In this document: in pieces, positions 18,960 to 28,229 of the stretch
How the letters are laid out: each line of letters starts with the position of its first letter
How positions within the stretch are numbered: position 1 is the first letter of the stretch
Source: Winogradskyella thalassocola
GTDB taxonomy: Bacteria > Bacteroidota > Bacteroidia > Flavobacteriales > Flavobacteriaceae
Assembly: GCF_900099995.1 (NCBI RefSeq)
Contig: NZ_FNCZ01000003.1
Coordinates: 248,001-312,000 of the forward strand
DNA: 64,000 nucleotides
Direction: 5' to 3'
Program-made: the position numbers and the translations under genes
The notes under the pieces: generated by a model
The model's database searches: none
Told to the model about the DNA's origin: nothing
The model's input: the letters and a program-made list of their open reading frames with translations, nothing else

Positions 18960-19526
18960 ATGGCAAGTACTTCAGATATTAGAAACGGATTATGCATAAG
19001 ATACAATAACGATATCTATAAAATAGTAGAATTTCTTCATGTAAAACCAGGAAAAGGTCCAGCTTTTGTAAGAACAAAAATGAAAAGCGTTACTAATGGT
19101 AAGGTTTTAGATAACACATTTTCTGCGGGACATAAGATTGAAGATGTTCGTGTTGAAACTCATAAATTTCAGTATTTATATAATGATGGTGAATTTTATC
19201 ATTTTATGAATGAAGCAGATTACACTCAGATTAGATTATTAGAATCTGCAATTGATAGAACAGATTTAATGAAAGAGGGAGAAGTGGTGACGATCCAAAT
19301 CAATACAGAAGACAATATGCCACTTTCTGTAGATTTACCAGCTTCTGTTGTTTTAGAAGTAGTTGCTACAGAACCAGGTATAAAAGGAAACACAGCAACT
19401 AATGCAACTAAACCAGCAACGGTTGAGTCTGGAGCAGAGGTTAATGTTCCTTTATTTATAAATGAAGGTGATAAGATTAAAGTTGAAACCGACAAAGGTA
19501 CTTACAAAGAACGAATTAAAGAATAA
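18960..19526 (+). CDS. efp: translation elongation factor P
   Basis: A 188-residue protein with the three EF-P beta-barrel domains. It binds stalled ribosomes and helps form bonds between consecutive prolines. The domain I tip carries HVKPGKGPAFVRTK with lysine K32 at the position modified in many bacteria; no modification enzyme is in the window. The C-terminus KVETDKGTYKERIKE matches the family end. The gene sits between lpxA and the second lpxD-like gene, a usual order in Flavobacteria. Confidence 0.95.
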   Translation: MASTSDIRNGLCIRYNNDIYKIVEFLHVKPGKGPAFVRTKMKSVTNGKVLDNTFSAGHKIEDVRVETHKFQYLYNDGEFYHFMNEADYTQIRLLESAIDRTDLMKEGEVVTIQINTEDNMPLSVDLPASVVLEVVATEPGIKGNTATNATKPATVESGAEVNVPLFINEGDKIKVETDKGTYKERIKE

Positions 19527-19534
19527 ATTAGTTG

Positions 19535-19598
19535 GCAGTACACAGTCCTCAGTTTGCAGTAAATTACTGAAAACTGCCTACTGAAGACTGCATACTGA
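19535..19598. repeat. intergenic palindromic CAGT-rich repeat
   Basis: The gap between efp and the second lpxD-like gene contains CAGTCCTCAGTTTGCAGT followed by ACTGAAAACTGCCTACTGAAGACTG in inverted orientation, forming an imperfect hairpin around TAAATT. It resembles the short palindromic intergenic elements common in Flavobacteria and may partially terminate or stabilise the mRNA. Confidence 0.5.
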
Positions 19599-19608
19599 AT
19601 ACAGAGAA

Positions 19609-20547
19609 ATGAAATTCCCTAAGCCCCATACTTTAAAACAAATCGCAAACTTAATTGATTGTGAATTTAGAGGTTCAGAAAATTTTGAAATTTTAGGAAT
19701 TAACGAAATTCATGTTGTAGAACCAGGTGATATTGTTTTTGTAGATCATCCTAAATATTATGACAAGGCATTAGAGTCAGCAGCAACTATTGTTTTAATT
19801 AATAAAGATGTTGCTTGTCCTGATGGAAAAGCACTTATAATTTCAGATGATCCATTTCGGGATTTTAATAAAATCACAGCTCATTTTAAACCTTTCAAGG
19901 CTTCAAATAGTGCTATCGCTAGTGATGCTATAATTGGTAAGGGTACAGTAATTCAACCTAACTGTTTTATAGGAAATAATGTTACTATTGGTAATAACTG
20001 TGTTATTCATGCAAATGTGAGTATTTATGATGATGCTATTATTGGTGACAATGTAACTATTCATGCAGGTACAGTTTTAGGAGCCAGTGCGTTTTATTAT
20101 AAAAATAGACCTGAAGGTTACGACCAGTTAAAATCTGGCGGACGTGTAATAATTGAAAACAATGTAGATATTGGTGCACTTTGCACAATAGATAGAGGAG
20201 TTACAGGTGATACCACAATTGGTGAAGGTTCTAAATTAGATAATCAAATTCAAATAGGTCATGATACCGTAATCGGCAAGAAATGTTTAATTGCTTCACA
20301 GACGGGTATTGCTGGTTGTGTTGTGGTTGAGGATAATGTTACTATTTGGGGGCAAGTTGGTGTTAAAAGTGGTATTACTATTGCTAAGGGTACTGTTCTA
20401 TATGCGCAATCTGGTTTAGGTCATACGACAGAAGAAGGGAAAACCTATTTTGGTTCACCAGCAATAGACGCTAGAGCATTTTTTAAAGAAAAAGCTTATA
20501 TTAAAATGATTCCTGAGATTCTTCAAAAATTAAAAAATATAAAATGA
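19609..20547 (+). CDS. LpxD-like N-acyltransferase, second paralogue
   Basis: A 312-residue protein with an LpxD-type N-terminal domain ([21 protein letters not shown]) and a hexapeptide left-handed beta-helix. The catalytic-position histidine is kept as H218 in QIGHDTVIG, but the usual following asparagine is aspartate, and the GADGFGF loop seen in the canonical copy reads GASAFYY. It is therefore likely to use a different acyl chain or sugar nucleotide. It overlaps the NTF2-like gene by ATGA, so both are probably cotranscribed. Database names for such copies usually read LpxD, but the biochemical role is open. Confidence 0.78.
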   Translation: MKFPKPHTLKQIANLIDCEFRGSENFEILGINEIHVVEPGDIVFVDHPKYYDKALESAATIVLINKDVACPDGKALIISDDPFRDFNKITAHFKPFKASNSAIASDAIIGKGTVIQPNCFIGNNVTIGNNCVIHANVSIYDDAIIGDNVTIHAGTVLGASAFYYKNRPEGYDQLKSGGRVIIENNVDIGALCTIDRGVTGDTTIGEGSKLDNQIQIGHDTVIGKKCLIASQTGIAGCVVVEDNVTIWGQVGVKSGITIAKGTVLYAQSGLGHTTEEGKTYFGSPAIDARAFFKEKAYIKMIPEILQKLKNIK

Positions 20548-20954
20548 CGGCAAAAGAAGTTGTTAAAGCATTTTATGAGTCAGATATGGCTAATAATGCT
20601 TCTGTGGTTGATCAATTTTTTCATGAAGATTGTGAATTACATTGGACAAGTAGCCGAGGATTTACGTTGCTTAATTATAATGATATCAAAACGTTTTTTG
20701 AAGGTACAAGACGTTCGTATAATAGCCTTCGGTTTGAATTTACACATTTTATAGAGTCGGATGCTTTTGTAATCACGAGACATACACTCTTTGGTTCAAC
20801 CATAGAAAACCCAGATGCAGAGACTATAATTGCGCATTTTTCGACCATTTGGGAGGTAAGAGATGGGAAATTGTATCGTGGTTTTGAAATCAGTCAACAA
20901 GCTGATGAAAGTGACGTAAAAAGTATGAAATCATACAAAGAAATAAATATATAA
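20544..20954 (+). CDS. NTF2-like (SnoaL-type) protein
   Basis: A 136-residue protein with the cone-shaped NTF2-like fold pattern: [29 protein letters not shown] at the start and a C-terminal [19 protein letters not shown] strand. It starts in an ATGA overlap with the LpxD-like gene, indicating translational coupling. Members include polyketide cyclases, isomerases and ligand-binding proteins; no catalytic set can be assigned here. Its place suggests a role linked to the second LpxD-like protein, which is inference only. Confidence 0.7.
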   Translation: MTAKEVVKAFYESDMANNASVVDQFFHEDCELHWTSSRGFTLLNYNDIKTFFEGTRRSYNSLRFEFTHFIESDAFVITRHTLFGSTIENPDAETIIAHFSTIWEVRDGKLYRGFEISQQADESDVKSMKSYKEINI

Positions 20955-20983
20955 AAGAGGTCGCTTTTGCGTTTAAATTCTCT

Positions 20984-20991
20984 TATTTTTG
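20984..20991 (+). promoter_or_regulatory. -7 box TATTTTTG before sucD
   Basis: An exact TAnnTTTG match 40 bp before the sucD start codon, with TTTG at 20966-20969 as a possible but closely spaced -33 element. Confidence 0.4.
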
Positions 20992-21030
20992 CATAACGAA
21001 ATACATAAAACTTAAAATCAACAATATCAA

Positions 21031-21903
21031 ATGAGCGTTTTAGTTAATAAGAATTCTAAGATAATAGTTCAAGGTTTTACAGGTAGTGAAGGTACATTTC
21101 ACGCTGAACAAATGATTGAATATGGTACAAATGTCGTTGGAGGTGTAACTCCAGGAAAAGGTGGTCAAACACATTTAGACAAGCCTGTTTTTAATACAGT
21201 TTCAGAAGCTGTTGAAAAAGTTGGTGCTGATACCACAATTATTTTTGTACCACCAGCTTTTGCTGCAGATGCCATTATGGAAGCTGCTGATGCAGGTATT
21301 AAAGTGATTATTACAATTACGGAAGGAATTCCTGTTGCAGATATGATTAAAGCGTCAAATTATATTAAAGATAAAGCGTGTCGTTTAATTGGTCCTAACT
21401 GTCCTGGTGTTATTACTCCGGGTGAAGCTAAAGTTGGGATTATGCCAGGTTTTGTTTTCAAAAAAGGGACTGTAGGTATCGTTTCTAAATCTGGTACATT
21501 AACTTACGAAGCTGCTGACCAAGTTGTAAAACAAGGTTTAGGAATTACAACAGCTATTGGTATTGGTGGAGATCCAATTATTGGAACGACAACAAAAGAA
21601 GCTGTTGAGTTGTTAATTAATGATCCAGAAACTGAAGCTGTTGTTATGATAGGTGAAATTGGAGGTCAATTAGAAGCTGATGCTGCACACTGGTACAAGG
21701 AAAGTGGAAGTAAGAAACCAGTTATTGGTTTTATTGCTGGTGAAACTGCTCCTGCAGGTCGTACAATGGGACATGCAGGTGCTATTGTAGGTGGAAGCGA
21801 TGACACTGCACAAGCTAAAAAGAAAATAATGAGAGCATGTGGAATTCACGTTGTGGATTCTCCTGCTGAAATAGGAAAGAAAGTAGCTGAAGTTTTAGGC
21901 TAA
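21031..21903 (+). CDS. sucD: succinyl-CoA synthetase alpha subunit
   Basis: The alpha subunit of the TCA-cycle ligase that converts succinyl-CoA and NDP to succinate and NTP. At 290 residues the length is standard. The CoA-binding Rossmann motif [14 protein letters not shown] is at residues 12-25 and the phosphorylated histidine is H248 in [13 protein letters not shown]. The beta subunit gene sucC is not adjacent, as is common in Flavobacteria. It has its own -7 box upstream and a strong terminator downstream, so it is probably a single-gene transcript. Confidence 0.95.
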   Translation: MSVLVNKNSKIIVQGFTGSEGTFHAEQMIEYGTNVVGGVTPGKGGQTHLDKPVFNTVSEAVEKVGADTTIIFVPPAFAADAIMEAADAGIKVIITITEGIPVADMIKASNYIKDKACRLIGPNCPGVITPGEAKVGIMPGFVFKKGTVGIVSKSGTLTYEAADQVVKQGLGITTAIGIGGDPIIGTTTKEAVELLINDPETEAVVMIGEIGGQLEADAAHWYKESGSKKPVIGFIAGETAPAGRTMGHAGAIVGGSDDTAQAKKKIMRACGIHVVDSPAEIGKKVAEVLG

Positions 21904-21924
21904 TCTTTCTCACATAAAACTGTT

Positions 21925-21956
21925 AAAAACCTTACAAAATCTTGTGAGGTTTTTTT
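21925..21956 (+). terminator. rho-independent terminator after sucD
   Basis: AAAAACCTTACAA (21925-21937) pairs with TTGTGAGGTTTTT (21942-21954) with one wobble pair, followed by more T residues. Confidence 0.8.
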
Positions 21957-21978
21957 ATTTCGTGCAAATTGTAATTCT

Positions 21979-21986
21979 TATCTTTG
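21979..21986 (+). promoter_or_regulatory. -7 box TATCTTTG before fabG
   Basis: An exact TAnnTTTG match 79 bp before the fabG ATG, placed just after the sucD terminator, as expected for a new transcript. Confidence 0.4.
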
Positions 21987-22064
21987 AATTGAGGTCTCAA
22001 CGTATAAATTTCTTGAAACCTTTTTTTATAATATATTGTAATACAAACTAATCATAAATTTATC

Positions 22065-22811
22065 ATGAAACTTTTAGAAGGAAAAACAGCCATAATTACA
22101 GGCGCAAGTAGAGGTATTGGAAAGGGAATTGCAGAAGTATTTGCAGACCATGGTGCAAATGTTGCGTTTACATATAGCTCTTCAGTTGAAGCAGCAAATG
22201 AGTTAGAAAAAGAATTAAATTCTAAAGGCATTAAAGCTAAAGGCTACCAAAGTAATGCTGCAAATTTTGATGAATCTCAAAAGTTGGCAGAAGATGTTTT
22301 AGCCGAATTTGGTTCTATTGATATTTTGGTAAATAATGCAGGTATTACAAAAGATAACCTCTTAATGCGAATGGGTGAAGATGATTTTGATAAAGTCATT
22401 GAAGTTAACCTTAAATCTGTTTTTAATATGACTAAGGCAGTTCAACGCACTATGTTGAAACAACGTAAAGGGTCAATTATAAATATGAGTTCTGTTGTTG
22501 GTGTAAAAGGGAATGCCGGACAAACAAATTACGCAGCATCAAAAGCCGGAATTATTGGTTTTTCTAAGTCAGTGGCATTAGAATTGGGATCGCGTAATAT
22601 TAGAAGTAATGTTATTGCACCAGGTTTTATAGAAACTGAAATGACAGCCAAATTAGATGAAGAAACAGTAAAAGGCTGGAGAGCAGGTATTCCATTAAAA
22701 CGTGGTGGAACTCCAGAGGATGTTGCTAATGCATGCGTATTTTTAGCCAGTGATCTAAGTGCTTATATTACAGGACAAACACTGAATGTTGATGGTGGTA
22801 TGTTGACTTAA
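22065..22811 (+). CDS. fabG: 3-oxoacyl-ACP reductase FabG
   Basis: A classical short-chain dehydrogenase of 248 residues that reduces 3-oxoacyl-ACP with NADPH in fatty acid elongation. TGASRGIG at residues 12-19 binds the cofactor, NNAGITKDNLLMRM is the typical FabG sequence, and Y156/K160 in YAASKAG are catalytic. The end TGQTLNVDGGMLT is characteristic. The 50-bp gap to the next gene contains a degenerate copy of a Flavobacterial intergenic hairpin. Confidence 0.93.
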   Translation: MKLLEGKTAIITGASRGIGKGIAEVFADHGANVAFTYSSSVEAANELEKELNSKGIKAKGYQSNAANFDESQKLAEDVLAEFGSIDILVNNAGITKDNLLMRMGEDDFDKVIEVNLKSVFNMTKAVQRTMLKQRKGSIINMSSVVGVKGNAGQTNYAASKAGIIGFSKSVALELGSRNIRSNVIAPGFIETEMTAKLDEETVKGWRAGIPLKRGGTPEDVANACVFLASDLSAYITGQTLNVDGGMLT

Positions 22812-22861
22812 ACTGTTATTCTTGCGAAAGCAGGAATCTTATGATATTTGTCGAGATTTGA

Positions 22862-24895
22862 ATGGATAAACTAACAATAATATACATAACACTTGCTGCA
22901 ATTACAGCGCTTTTATTAGCGCTGTTTCAGTATTTGTATAAATCGAAATTAAAGTCGAATCTCAAATACGTACTTACAGCATTAAGAGCGATTTCAATCT
23001 TCGGAATTTTATTATTACTTATTAATCCAAAGTTTGAATCCTATACGTATTTTGATGAGAAACCAACATTAGTTGTTGCGGTTGATAATTCGGAATCTGT
23101 TTCATATCTAAAACAAGGTAAAAACGCTAAAGACGTCGTTAAAGCTTTAAATAATAATTCAGAGTTAAAAGAACGTTTTAATATACAGGCTTATAGTTTT
23201 GGGAAATCGGTTAATACCTTAGACACTTTAAACTTTAATGAACGTCAATCTAATCTAGCATTGGCTTTAAAGCAATTTGGTGAGGTTTATGCCAATCAAA
23301 CAGCACCAATTATTATATTAAGTGACGGGAACCAAACCTATGGTTCAGATTATAGTTATATAGCCAAAGGGGTGAAGCAACCTATTTATCCTGTTATTCT
23401 TGGAGATTCTACGGTGTATTCTGATTTAAGCATTAAGCAACTCAATGTCAATCGGTATGTGTATCTCAAGAATAAGTTTCCTGTTGAGATTATCGCGAAT
23501 TATAGTGGCAATGAAACCATCAATACTGAACTAAAAATATGGTCTGGTAATTCTGTAGTGTTTAGAAAATCACTTCAGTTTAATGCGTTAAAATCATCCG
23601 AAATTATTTCAACAGCTTTAATAGCCAATAGTGTTGGTGTTAAAACGTATCGTGTTGAGTTGGTGGCTTTAGATAATGAAAAGAATAAAGTCAATAACGT
23701 TAAGAATTTTGGAGTAGAAGTCATCGATCAGAAAACAAATATTGCTTTGGTTTACGATCGTTTGCATCCTGATTTAGGGGCCTTAAAAAAAGCAATTGAA
23801 AGTAACGAGCAACGCAGTGTTTCCATACTAAAACCAAAAGATGTAATAAATAAAATTAATGATTTTCAATTAGTTATATTATATCAGCCAAATAATAACT
23901 TTAATTCGATTCTTAAAGAAATTAAAGAACAGAAAATTAATACATTCATCATTTCTGGAGCAACAACCAATTGGAATTTACTGAATCAGAGTCAAACGTA
24001 TTTTAAACAAACAATTAGCAATCAAACCGAAAATTTTCAACCAAGTTTAAACAGAAACTATGGAACGTTCATCGTAGAAAATTTAGATTTTAATACTTTT
24101 CCTCCTTTAAAATCCGAATTTGGAACTCTTGAAATTTCGGTTCCGCATGAAACGCTGTTGTATAGAAGTGTGAACGGAATTAAGACTGAAGATATATTAT
24201 TAGCAACATTTGAGGCCGATGGAACAAAGCACGCTATTCTTAGCGGTGAAGATATTTGGCGCTGGAGAGCACAATCTTTTATAAATACGAACAGTTTCAA
24301 TGGTTTTGATGAATTTATAAATAAACTGGTCCAATATTTAAGTTCAAACAAAAAAAGAAAACGGATTAATATCGATTACAAATCCTTTTATAACGGTAAT
24401 GACGACGTTATAATCTCAGCACAATATTTCAACAAAAATTTTGAGTTTGATACTTCGGCTTCGTTAAGTATTGTCTTAAAAAATAAGGATGACGATAGTA
24501 TTAGAGAAGTACCGCTTTTATTAAATAATGGAAATTATACAGTTGATTTAAGCGGCATCAATGCTGGATTATATGATTTTACGATTAAACATAACTCGGA
24601 ATCTGTAACAGCTTCAGGAAGCTTTCAAATTTTAGAGTATAATGTAGAGCAGCAATTCTTAAATGCAGATATTACCAAGTTAAAAACCATTGCTGAAACT
24701 AGTAATGGATCAGCCTATTTCCCGTCTCAAATAGATGAGATGATTAGTACTTTAATTAGTGATAATCGCTACAAAACCATACAAAAAGGCACTAAAAATA
24801 TCGTACCTTTGATAGATTGGAAATATCTACTTGGTTTAATTGCTTTAAGCCTTTTTATTGAGTGGTTTATTAGAAAATATAACGGATTAATTTAA
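22862..24895 (+). CDS. VWA-like membrane protein
   Basis: A 677-residue protein with two N-terminal membrane helices (about residues 5-25 and 37-55) and one C-terminal helix (about 652-668). Between them is a von Willebrand A-like region with the metal site DNSES (D75, S77, S79) and IIILSDGNQTYGSDY near 147-163. Ig-like segments and a C-terminal region follow. The family is conserved in Bacteroidota and its function is unknown. The next gene, an SPFH protein, is 10 bp downstream and likely cotranscribed, so both may act in the inner membrane. Confidence 0.75.
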   Translation: MDKLTIIYITLAAITALLLALFQYLYKSKLKSNLKYVLTALRAISIFGILLLLINPKFESYTYFDEKPTLVVAVDNSESVSYLKQGKNAKDVVKALNNNSELKERFNIQAYSFGKSVNTLDTLNFNERQSNLALALKQFGEVYANQTAPIIILSDGNQTYGSDYSYIAKGVKQPIYPVILGDSTVYSDLSIKQLNVNRYVYLKNKFPVEIIANYSGNETINTELKIWSGNSVVFRKSLQFNALKSSEIISTALIANSVGVKTYRVELVALDNEKNKVNNVKNFGVEVIDQKTNIALVYDRLHPDLGALKKAIESNEQRSVSILKPKDVINKINDFQLVILYQPNNNFNSILKEIKEQKINTFIISGATTNWNLLNQSQTYFKQTISNQTENFQPSLNRNYGTFIVENLDFNTFPPLKSEFGTLEISVPHETLLYRSVNGIKTEDILLATFEADGTKHAILSGEDIWRWRAQSFINTNSFNGFDEFINKLVQYLSSNKKRKRINIDYKSFYNGNDDVIISAQYFNKNFEFDTSASLSIVLKNKDDDSIREVPLLLNNGNYTVDLSGINAGLYDFTIKHNSESVTASGSFQILEYNVEQQFLNADITKLKTIAETSNGSAYFPSQIDEMISTLISDNRYKTIQKGTKNIVPLIDWKYLLGLIALSLFIEWFIRKYNGLI

Positions 24896-24905
24896 AAAGA
24901 ATAGA

Positions 24906-25721
24906 ATGGAAAAATTACCAAAGATTGGATTGCCGATTTTAATCGGAGTTGTACTTTTAATAATAGTTTTAGCAAAATCTGCTGTTACGCTAGATTCTGG
25001 TCATGCTGGTGTTTTATACGAAACGCTTAGTGGAGGTGTGGATCCAGAAAAAGCACCATTGGGTCCAGGGTTTCATGTTATTGCTCCATGGAATAGAGTT
25101 ATCGATTATGAAACACGTCAGCAAGAAGTTGCAGAAAAAATGGCAGTATTATCGTCTAATGGTTTAGATATTAAACTTGACGCTTCTATTTTATATCAAC
25201 CAGATGTTAAAAGTTTAGGGAAATTACACAACCAAAAAGGTGAAGATTACTTAAGTCGTGTGCTTCAGCCAGCGATTAGAAGTGCTGCAAGAAGTGTTGT
25301 TGGTCGATATACACCAGAACAGTTGTACTCTAGTAAAAGAGATGCGATTCAAGAAGAAATTTTTGAGGAGACTAAAAAAATTGTTGAACCACAGTTTATT
25401 CAATTAAATGATATTTTAATTAGAGACGTTACTTTGCCTTCTACGATTAAAGAAGCGATTGAGCGTAAATTAAAGCAGGAGCAAGAATCATTAGAATATG
25501 AATTTAGACTTGAAAGTGCTAGAAAAGAAGCTGAGAAAGTAATTATTGAAGCTAAAGGTAAAGCAGAATCAAATAGAATTCTAAGTGCATCCTTAACAGA
25601 TAAGATTCTTCAAGATAAAGGTATTGAAGCTACAGTGAAACTTTCTGAATCACCAAATAGTAAAACGATTATTATTGGTTCGGGAGATAGTGGATTGCCA
25701 ATCATTTTAGGAAATCAATAA
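24906..25721 (+). CDS. prohibitin-like SPFH/Band 7 protein
   Basis: A 271-residue protein with an N-terminal membrane anchor (residues 8-26) and an SPFH domain (about 27-200, with GFHVIAPWNRVIDYETRQQEV) followed by a coiled-coil rich in E and K (about 190-240). Prohibitin-like proteins form membrane rings that organise membrane regions and proteases. It follows the VWA-like membrane protein gene by 10 bp, which suggests a shared transcript. Confidence 0.85.
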   Translation: MEKLPKIGLPILIGVVLLIIVLAKSAVTLDSGHAGVLYETLSGGVDPEKAPLGPGFHVIAPWNRVIDYETRQQEVAEKMAVLSSNGLDIKLDASILYQPDVKSLGKLHNQKGEDYLSRVLQPAIRSAARSVVGRYTPEQLYSSKRDAIQEEIFEETKKIVEPQFIQLNDILIRDVTLPSTIKEAIERKLKQEQESLEYEFRLESARKEAEKVIIEAKGKAESNRILSASLTDKILQDKGIEATVKLSESPNSKTIIIGSGDSGLPIILGNQ

Positions 25722-25824
25722 TTAAAGAAACAAATATTATTAATTTGTTAAAAATTCAGATTCTTTGAATTAAAATTAGGATTAGTAAAATTAAATTAAC
25801 AATATTTGTATCAACATAAAGAAC

Positions 25825-25878
25825 ATGACGCTTATTCAATTACATCATCATTTTCATATAATCGCTCAAGCGAGGTGA
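25825..25878 (+). CDS. hisL: histidine operon leader peptide
   Basis: A 17-residue frame, MTLIQLHHHFHIIAQAR, with four histidines in five consecutive codons (residues 7-11). It lies 111 bp before hisG and directly ahead of a strong terminator. CTCAAGCG at 25865-25872, inside its last codons, can pair with CGTTTGAG (25917-25924) of the terminator's 5' arm through one G-U pair. A ribosome stalled on the His codons would leave that segment free to form an antiterminator; one finishing the peptide would cover it. This is the classic amino-acid attenuation layout. Confidence 0.85.
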   Translation: MTLIQLHHHFHIIAQAR

Positions 25879-25910
25879 AAGTGTATTGAATAAATTCAAA
25901 ATATATTTTA

Positions 25911-25944
25911 AAAACCCGTTTGAGAACTTCAAGCGGGTTTTTTG
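25911..25944 (+). terminator. his operon attenuator terminator
   Basis: AAAACCCGTTTGA (25911-25923) pairs with TCAAGCGGGTTTT (25929-25941) with one G-U pair, followed by further T residues. It sits between the His-rich leader peptide and hisG and competes with the leader segment CTCAAGCG for the same 5' arm. Confidence 0.85.
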
Positions 25945-25988
25945 TTTTTTAAACGCAATTGAAGTCTTAGACATCACAAAACTTAATT

Positions 25989-26846
25989 ATGAGTAAATTA
26001 AAAATTGCAGTACAAAAATCGGGTCGTCTTAATGAAGATTCCATGAAAATTCTTAAAGAAATTGGTATTTCTGTAGACAACGGTAAAGATCAATTGAAAG
26101 CATCAGCTCGAAATTTCCCTTTAGAAGTTTTTTATCTTAGGAATGGTGATATTCCACAATATCTTAGAGATGGTGTGGTTGATGCCGCTATTATAGGCGA
26201 GAATGTGTTGATAGAAAAAGGAAATGATTTAACCATTGTGGAACGTTTGGGGTTTTCAAAATGTAAAGTTTCAATTGCTGTTCCAAAATCATCAAAAGCA
26301 AAAAGTTTAAAAGATTTAGATGGCAAACGAATCGCCACATCGTATCCAAATACGGTGAATCAATTTTTAGAAAAAGCGGGACTAAAAGCCAACTTACACA
26401 TCATTAATGGTTCTGTTGAAATTGCACCAAACATAGGGTTGGCAGATGGAATTTGTGATATTGTTTCTAGTGGAAGTACCTTATTTAAAAATGGTTTAAA
26501 AGAGATTGAAGTCTTATTAAAATCTGAAGCAGTTTTAGCAACTTCACCAAAAATTTCTGAAGAAAATCAAGCGTTGATAGATAAACTTCAATTCCGACTA
26601 AAATCAGTTTTAAAAGGAAGAGAGAGCAAATACATTCTATTAAATGCACCAAATAATAAACTTGATGAGATTATAAGAATTCTTCCAGGAATGAACAGTC
26701 CATCGATTTTACCACTAGCCAGAGAAGGCTGGAGTTCAATGCACTCTGTAATTGACAAAAATGATTTTTGGAATATTATTGATGAATTAAAAACGAATGG
26801 TGCAGAAGGTATATTAGTTTGCCCTATTGAAAATATGGTTCTTTAA
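25989..26846 (+). CDS. hisG: ATP phosphoribosyltransferase (long form)
   Basis: The first and committed enzyme of histidine synthesis, joining ATP and PRPP. At 285 residues it is the long form that carries its own C-terminal ACT-like regulatory domain (about residues 210-285, ending GAEGILVCPIENMVL) for histidine feedback. The catalytic part includes QKSGRLNEDS at the start and DIVSSGSTLFKNGL. It is the first structural gene after the attenuator, so transcription is probably set by leader-peptide translation and activity by histidine binding. Confidence 0.95.
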   Translation: MSKLKIAVQKSGRLNEDSMKILKEIGISVDNGKDQLKASARNFPLEVFYLRNGDIPQYLRDGVVDAAIIGENVLIEKGNDLTIVERLGFSKCKVSIAVPKSSKAKSLKDLDGKRIATSYPNTVNQFLEKAGLKANLHIINGSVEIAPNIGLADGICDIVSSGSTLFKNGLKEIEVLLKSEAVLATSPKISEENQALIDKLQFRLKSVLKGRESKYILLNAPNNKLDEIIRILPGMNSPSILPLAREGWSSMHSVIDKNDFWNIIDELKTNGAEGILVCPIENMVL

Positions 26847-26892
26847 GAGAATATACTAGAGCATCAAATTACTCATTAAATTAAGAGGTGAA

Positions 26893-28179
26893 ATGAAATT
26901 ATACAATAATCCAGATAAATCGAGTTGGTTAGAACTTTTACAACGACCAACAAAATCCGTGGAAGTGATTGAAGCTACTGTTGACGAGATATTCAAAGAG
27001 GTTAAAGAAGACGGTGATAAGGCTATTAAAAAATATACAATTAAGTTTGATGGTGTAGCGCTGGAAACGAATTTAGTTTCAAAAGCAGAGATAGAACAGG
27101 CTTCAAAACTTGTAAATGAAGATTTAAAAGAAGCTATTCAACTTGCAAAATCTAATATTGAAAAATTCCATAGCGCTCAAAAAACGGATAAAGTTTTTGT
27201 AGAAACCATGGCAGGAGTAGAGTGCTGGCAAGAAAAACGACCAATTCAAAAAGTTGGTTTATACATTCCTGGTGGAACAGCTCCATTATTTTCAACTGTT
27301 TTAATGCTCGTAGTTCCTGCGCAAATTGCAGGCTGTAAAGAGATCGTATTATGTTCACCACCTAATAAAGAAGGGAAAATAGCGAATGAGATTTTATACG
27401 CAGCAAATCTTTGTGGCGTTACTAAAATTATAAAAGTTGGTGGAATTCAGGCTATTGCAGGATTAACTTTCGGTACAGAAACCATTCCGCAAGTTTACAA
27501 GATTTTTGGTCCTGGTAACCAGTTTGTAACCGTAGCAAAACAATTAGCAACAAAGTATGGTGTTGCCATTGATATGCCAGCTGGCCCGAGTGAATTATTA
27601 GTCATGGCAGATGAATCGGCAAATGCAGCTTATGTGGCTTCAGATTTATTAAGTCAGGCGGAACACGGTAGTGATAGTCAAGTGATTTTGGTAACGACGT
27701 CTCAAGATTTTGCGGATAGTGTTTCATCGGAAGTTAAAAAGCAATTGGCTGTTTTACCAAGAGAAGCTATGGCAGAAAAAGCAATTGCAAATTCAAAATC
27801 TATCGTGGTGGATTCTAATGCAACAGCATTAGAACTTATTAATGCATACGGTCCAGAACATTTTATTGTGGCAACAACGGACAATGATTTCTTTGTAGAT
27901 AAGATAAGTAATGCAGGTTCGGTTTTTATTGGGAATTACACACCAGAAAGTGCAGGTGATTATGCCTCTGGAACCAATCATACGTTACCAACTAACGGAT
28001 TTTCAAAAGCCTATTCAGGAGTCAATTTAGATAGTTTTCAAAAGAGTATGACGTTTCAGAAACTATCAAAAGAAGGGATTCTTAATTTAGGAAACGCTAT
28101 AGAGCTAATGGCTGAAGCAGAAGGGTTACAGGCGCATAAAAATGCAGTAACCTTAAGGCTTAGTGATTTAAAAAAGTAA
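26893..28179 (+). CDS. hisD: histidinol dehydrogenase
   Basis: It oxidises L-histidinol to L-histidine in two NAD-dependent steps, with zinc. At 428 residues it has the family signatures GLYIPGGTAPLFSTVLM, GPGNQFVTVAKQLA, DMPAGPSELLVMAD and SQAEHGSDSQ, with catalytic-type residues EH in YGPEHFIV. It is the second gene of the operon, 46 bp after hisG. A 27-bp palindromic intergenic repeat follows before hisC. Confidence 0.95.
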   Translation: MKLYNNPDKSSWLELLQRPTKSVEVIEATVDEIFKEVKEDGDKAIKKYTIKFDGVALETNLVSKAEIEQASKLVNEDLKEAIQLAKSNIEKFHSAQKTDKVFVETMAGVECWQEKRPIQKVGLYIPGGTAPLFSTVLMLVVPAQIAGCKEIVLCSPPNKEGKIANEILYAANLCGVTKIIKVGGIQAIAGLTFGTETIPQVYKIFGPGNQFVTVAKQLATKYGVAIDMPAGPSELLVMADESANAAYVASDLLSQAEHGSDSQVILVTTSQDFADSVSSEVKKQLAVLPREAMAEKAIANSKSIVVDSNATALELINAYGPEHFIVATTDNDFFVDKISNAGSVFIGNYTPESAGDYASGTNHTLPTNGFSKAYSGVNLDSFQKSMTFQKLSKEGILNLGNAIELMAEAEGLQAHKNAVTLRLSDLKK

Positions 28180-28196
28180 TTAAATGTAATTTCAAA

Positions 28197-28223
28197 TGTC
28201 ACACTGAGCGCAGTCGAAGTGTC
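28197..28223. repeat. 27-bp dispersed palindromic repeat, copy 1
   Basis: The sequence begins TGTCACACTGAGCGCAG and ends GAAGTGTC, with a five-base stem ACACT/AGTGT around a constant GAGCGCAGTCGA loop. An identical 27-bp copy lies in the topB coding sequence (54363-54389) and a variant lies before hisA (31105-31131). Confidence 0.85.
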
Positions 28224-28229
28224 TATAAC

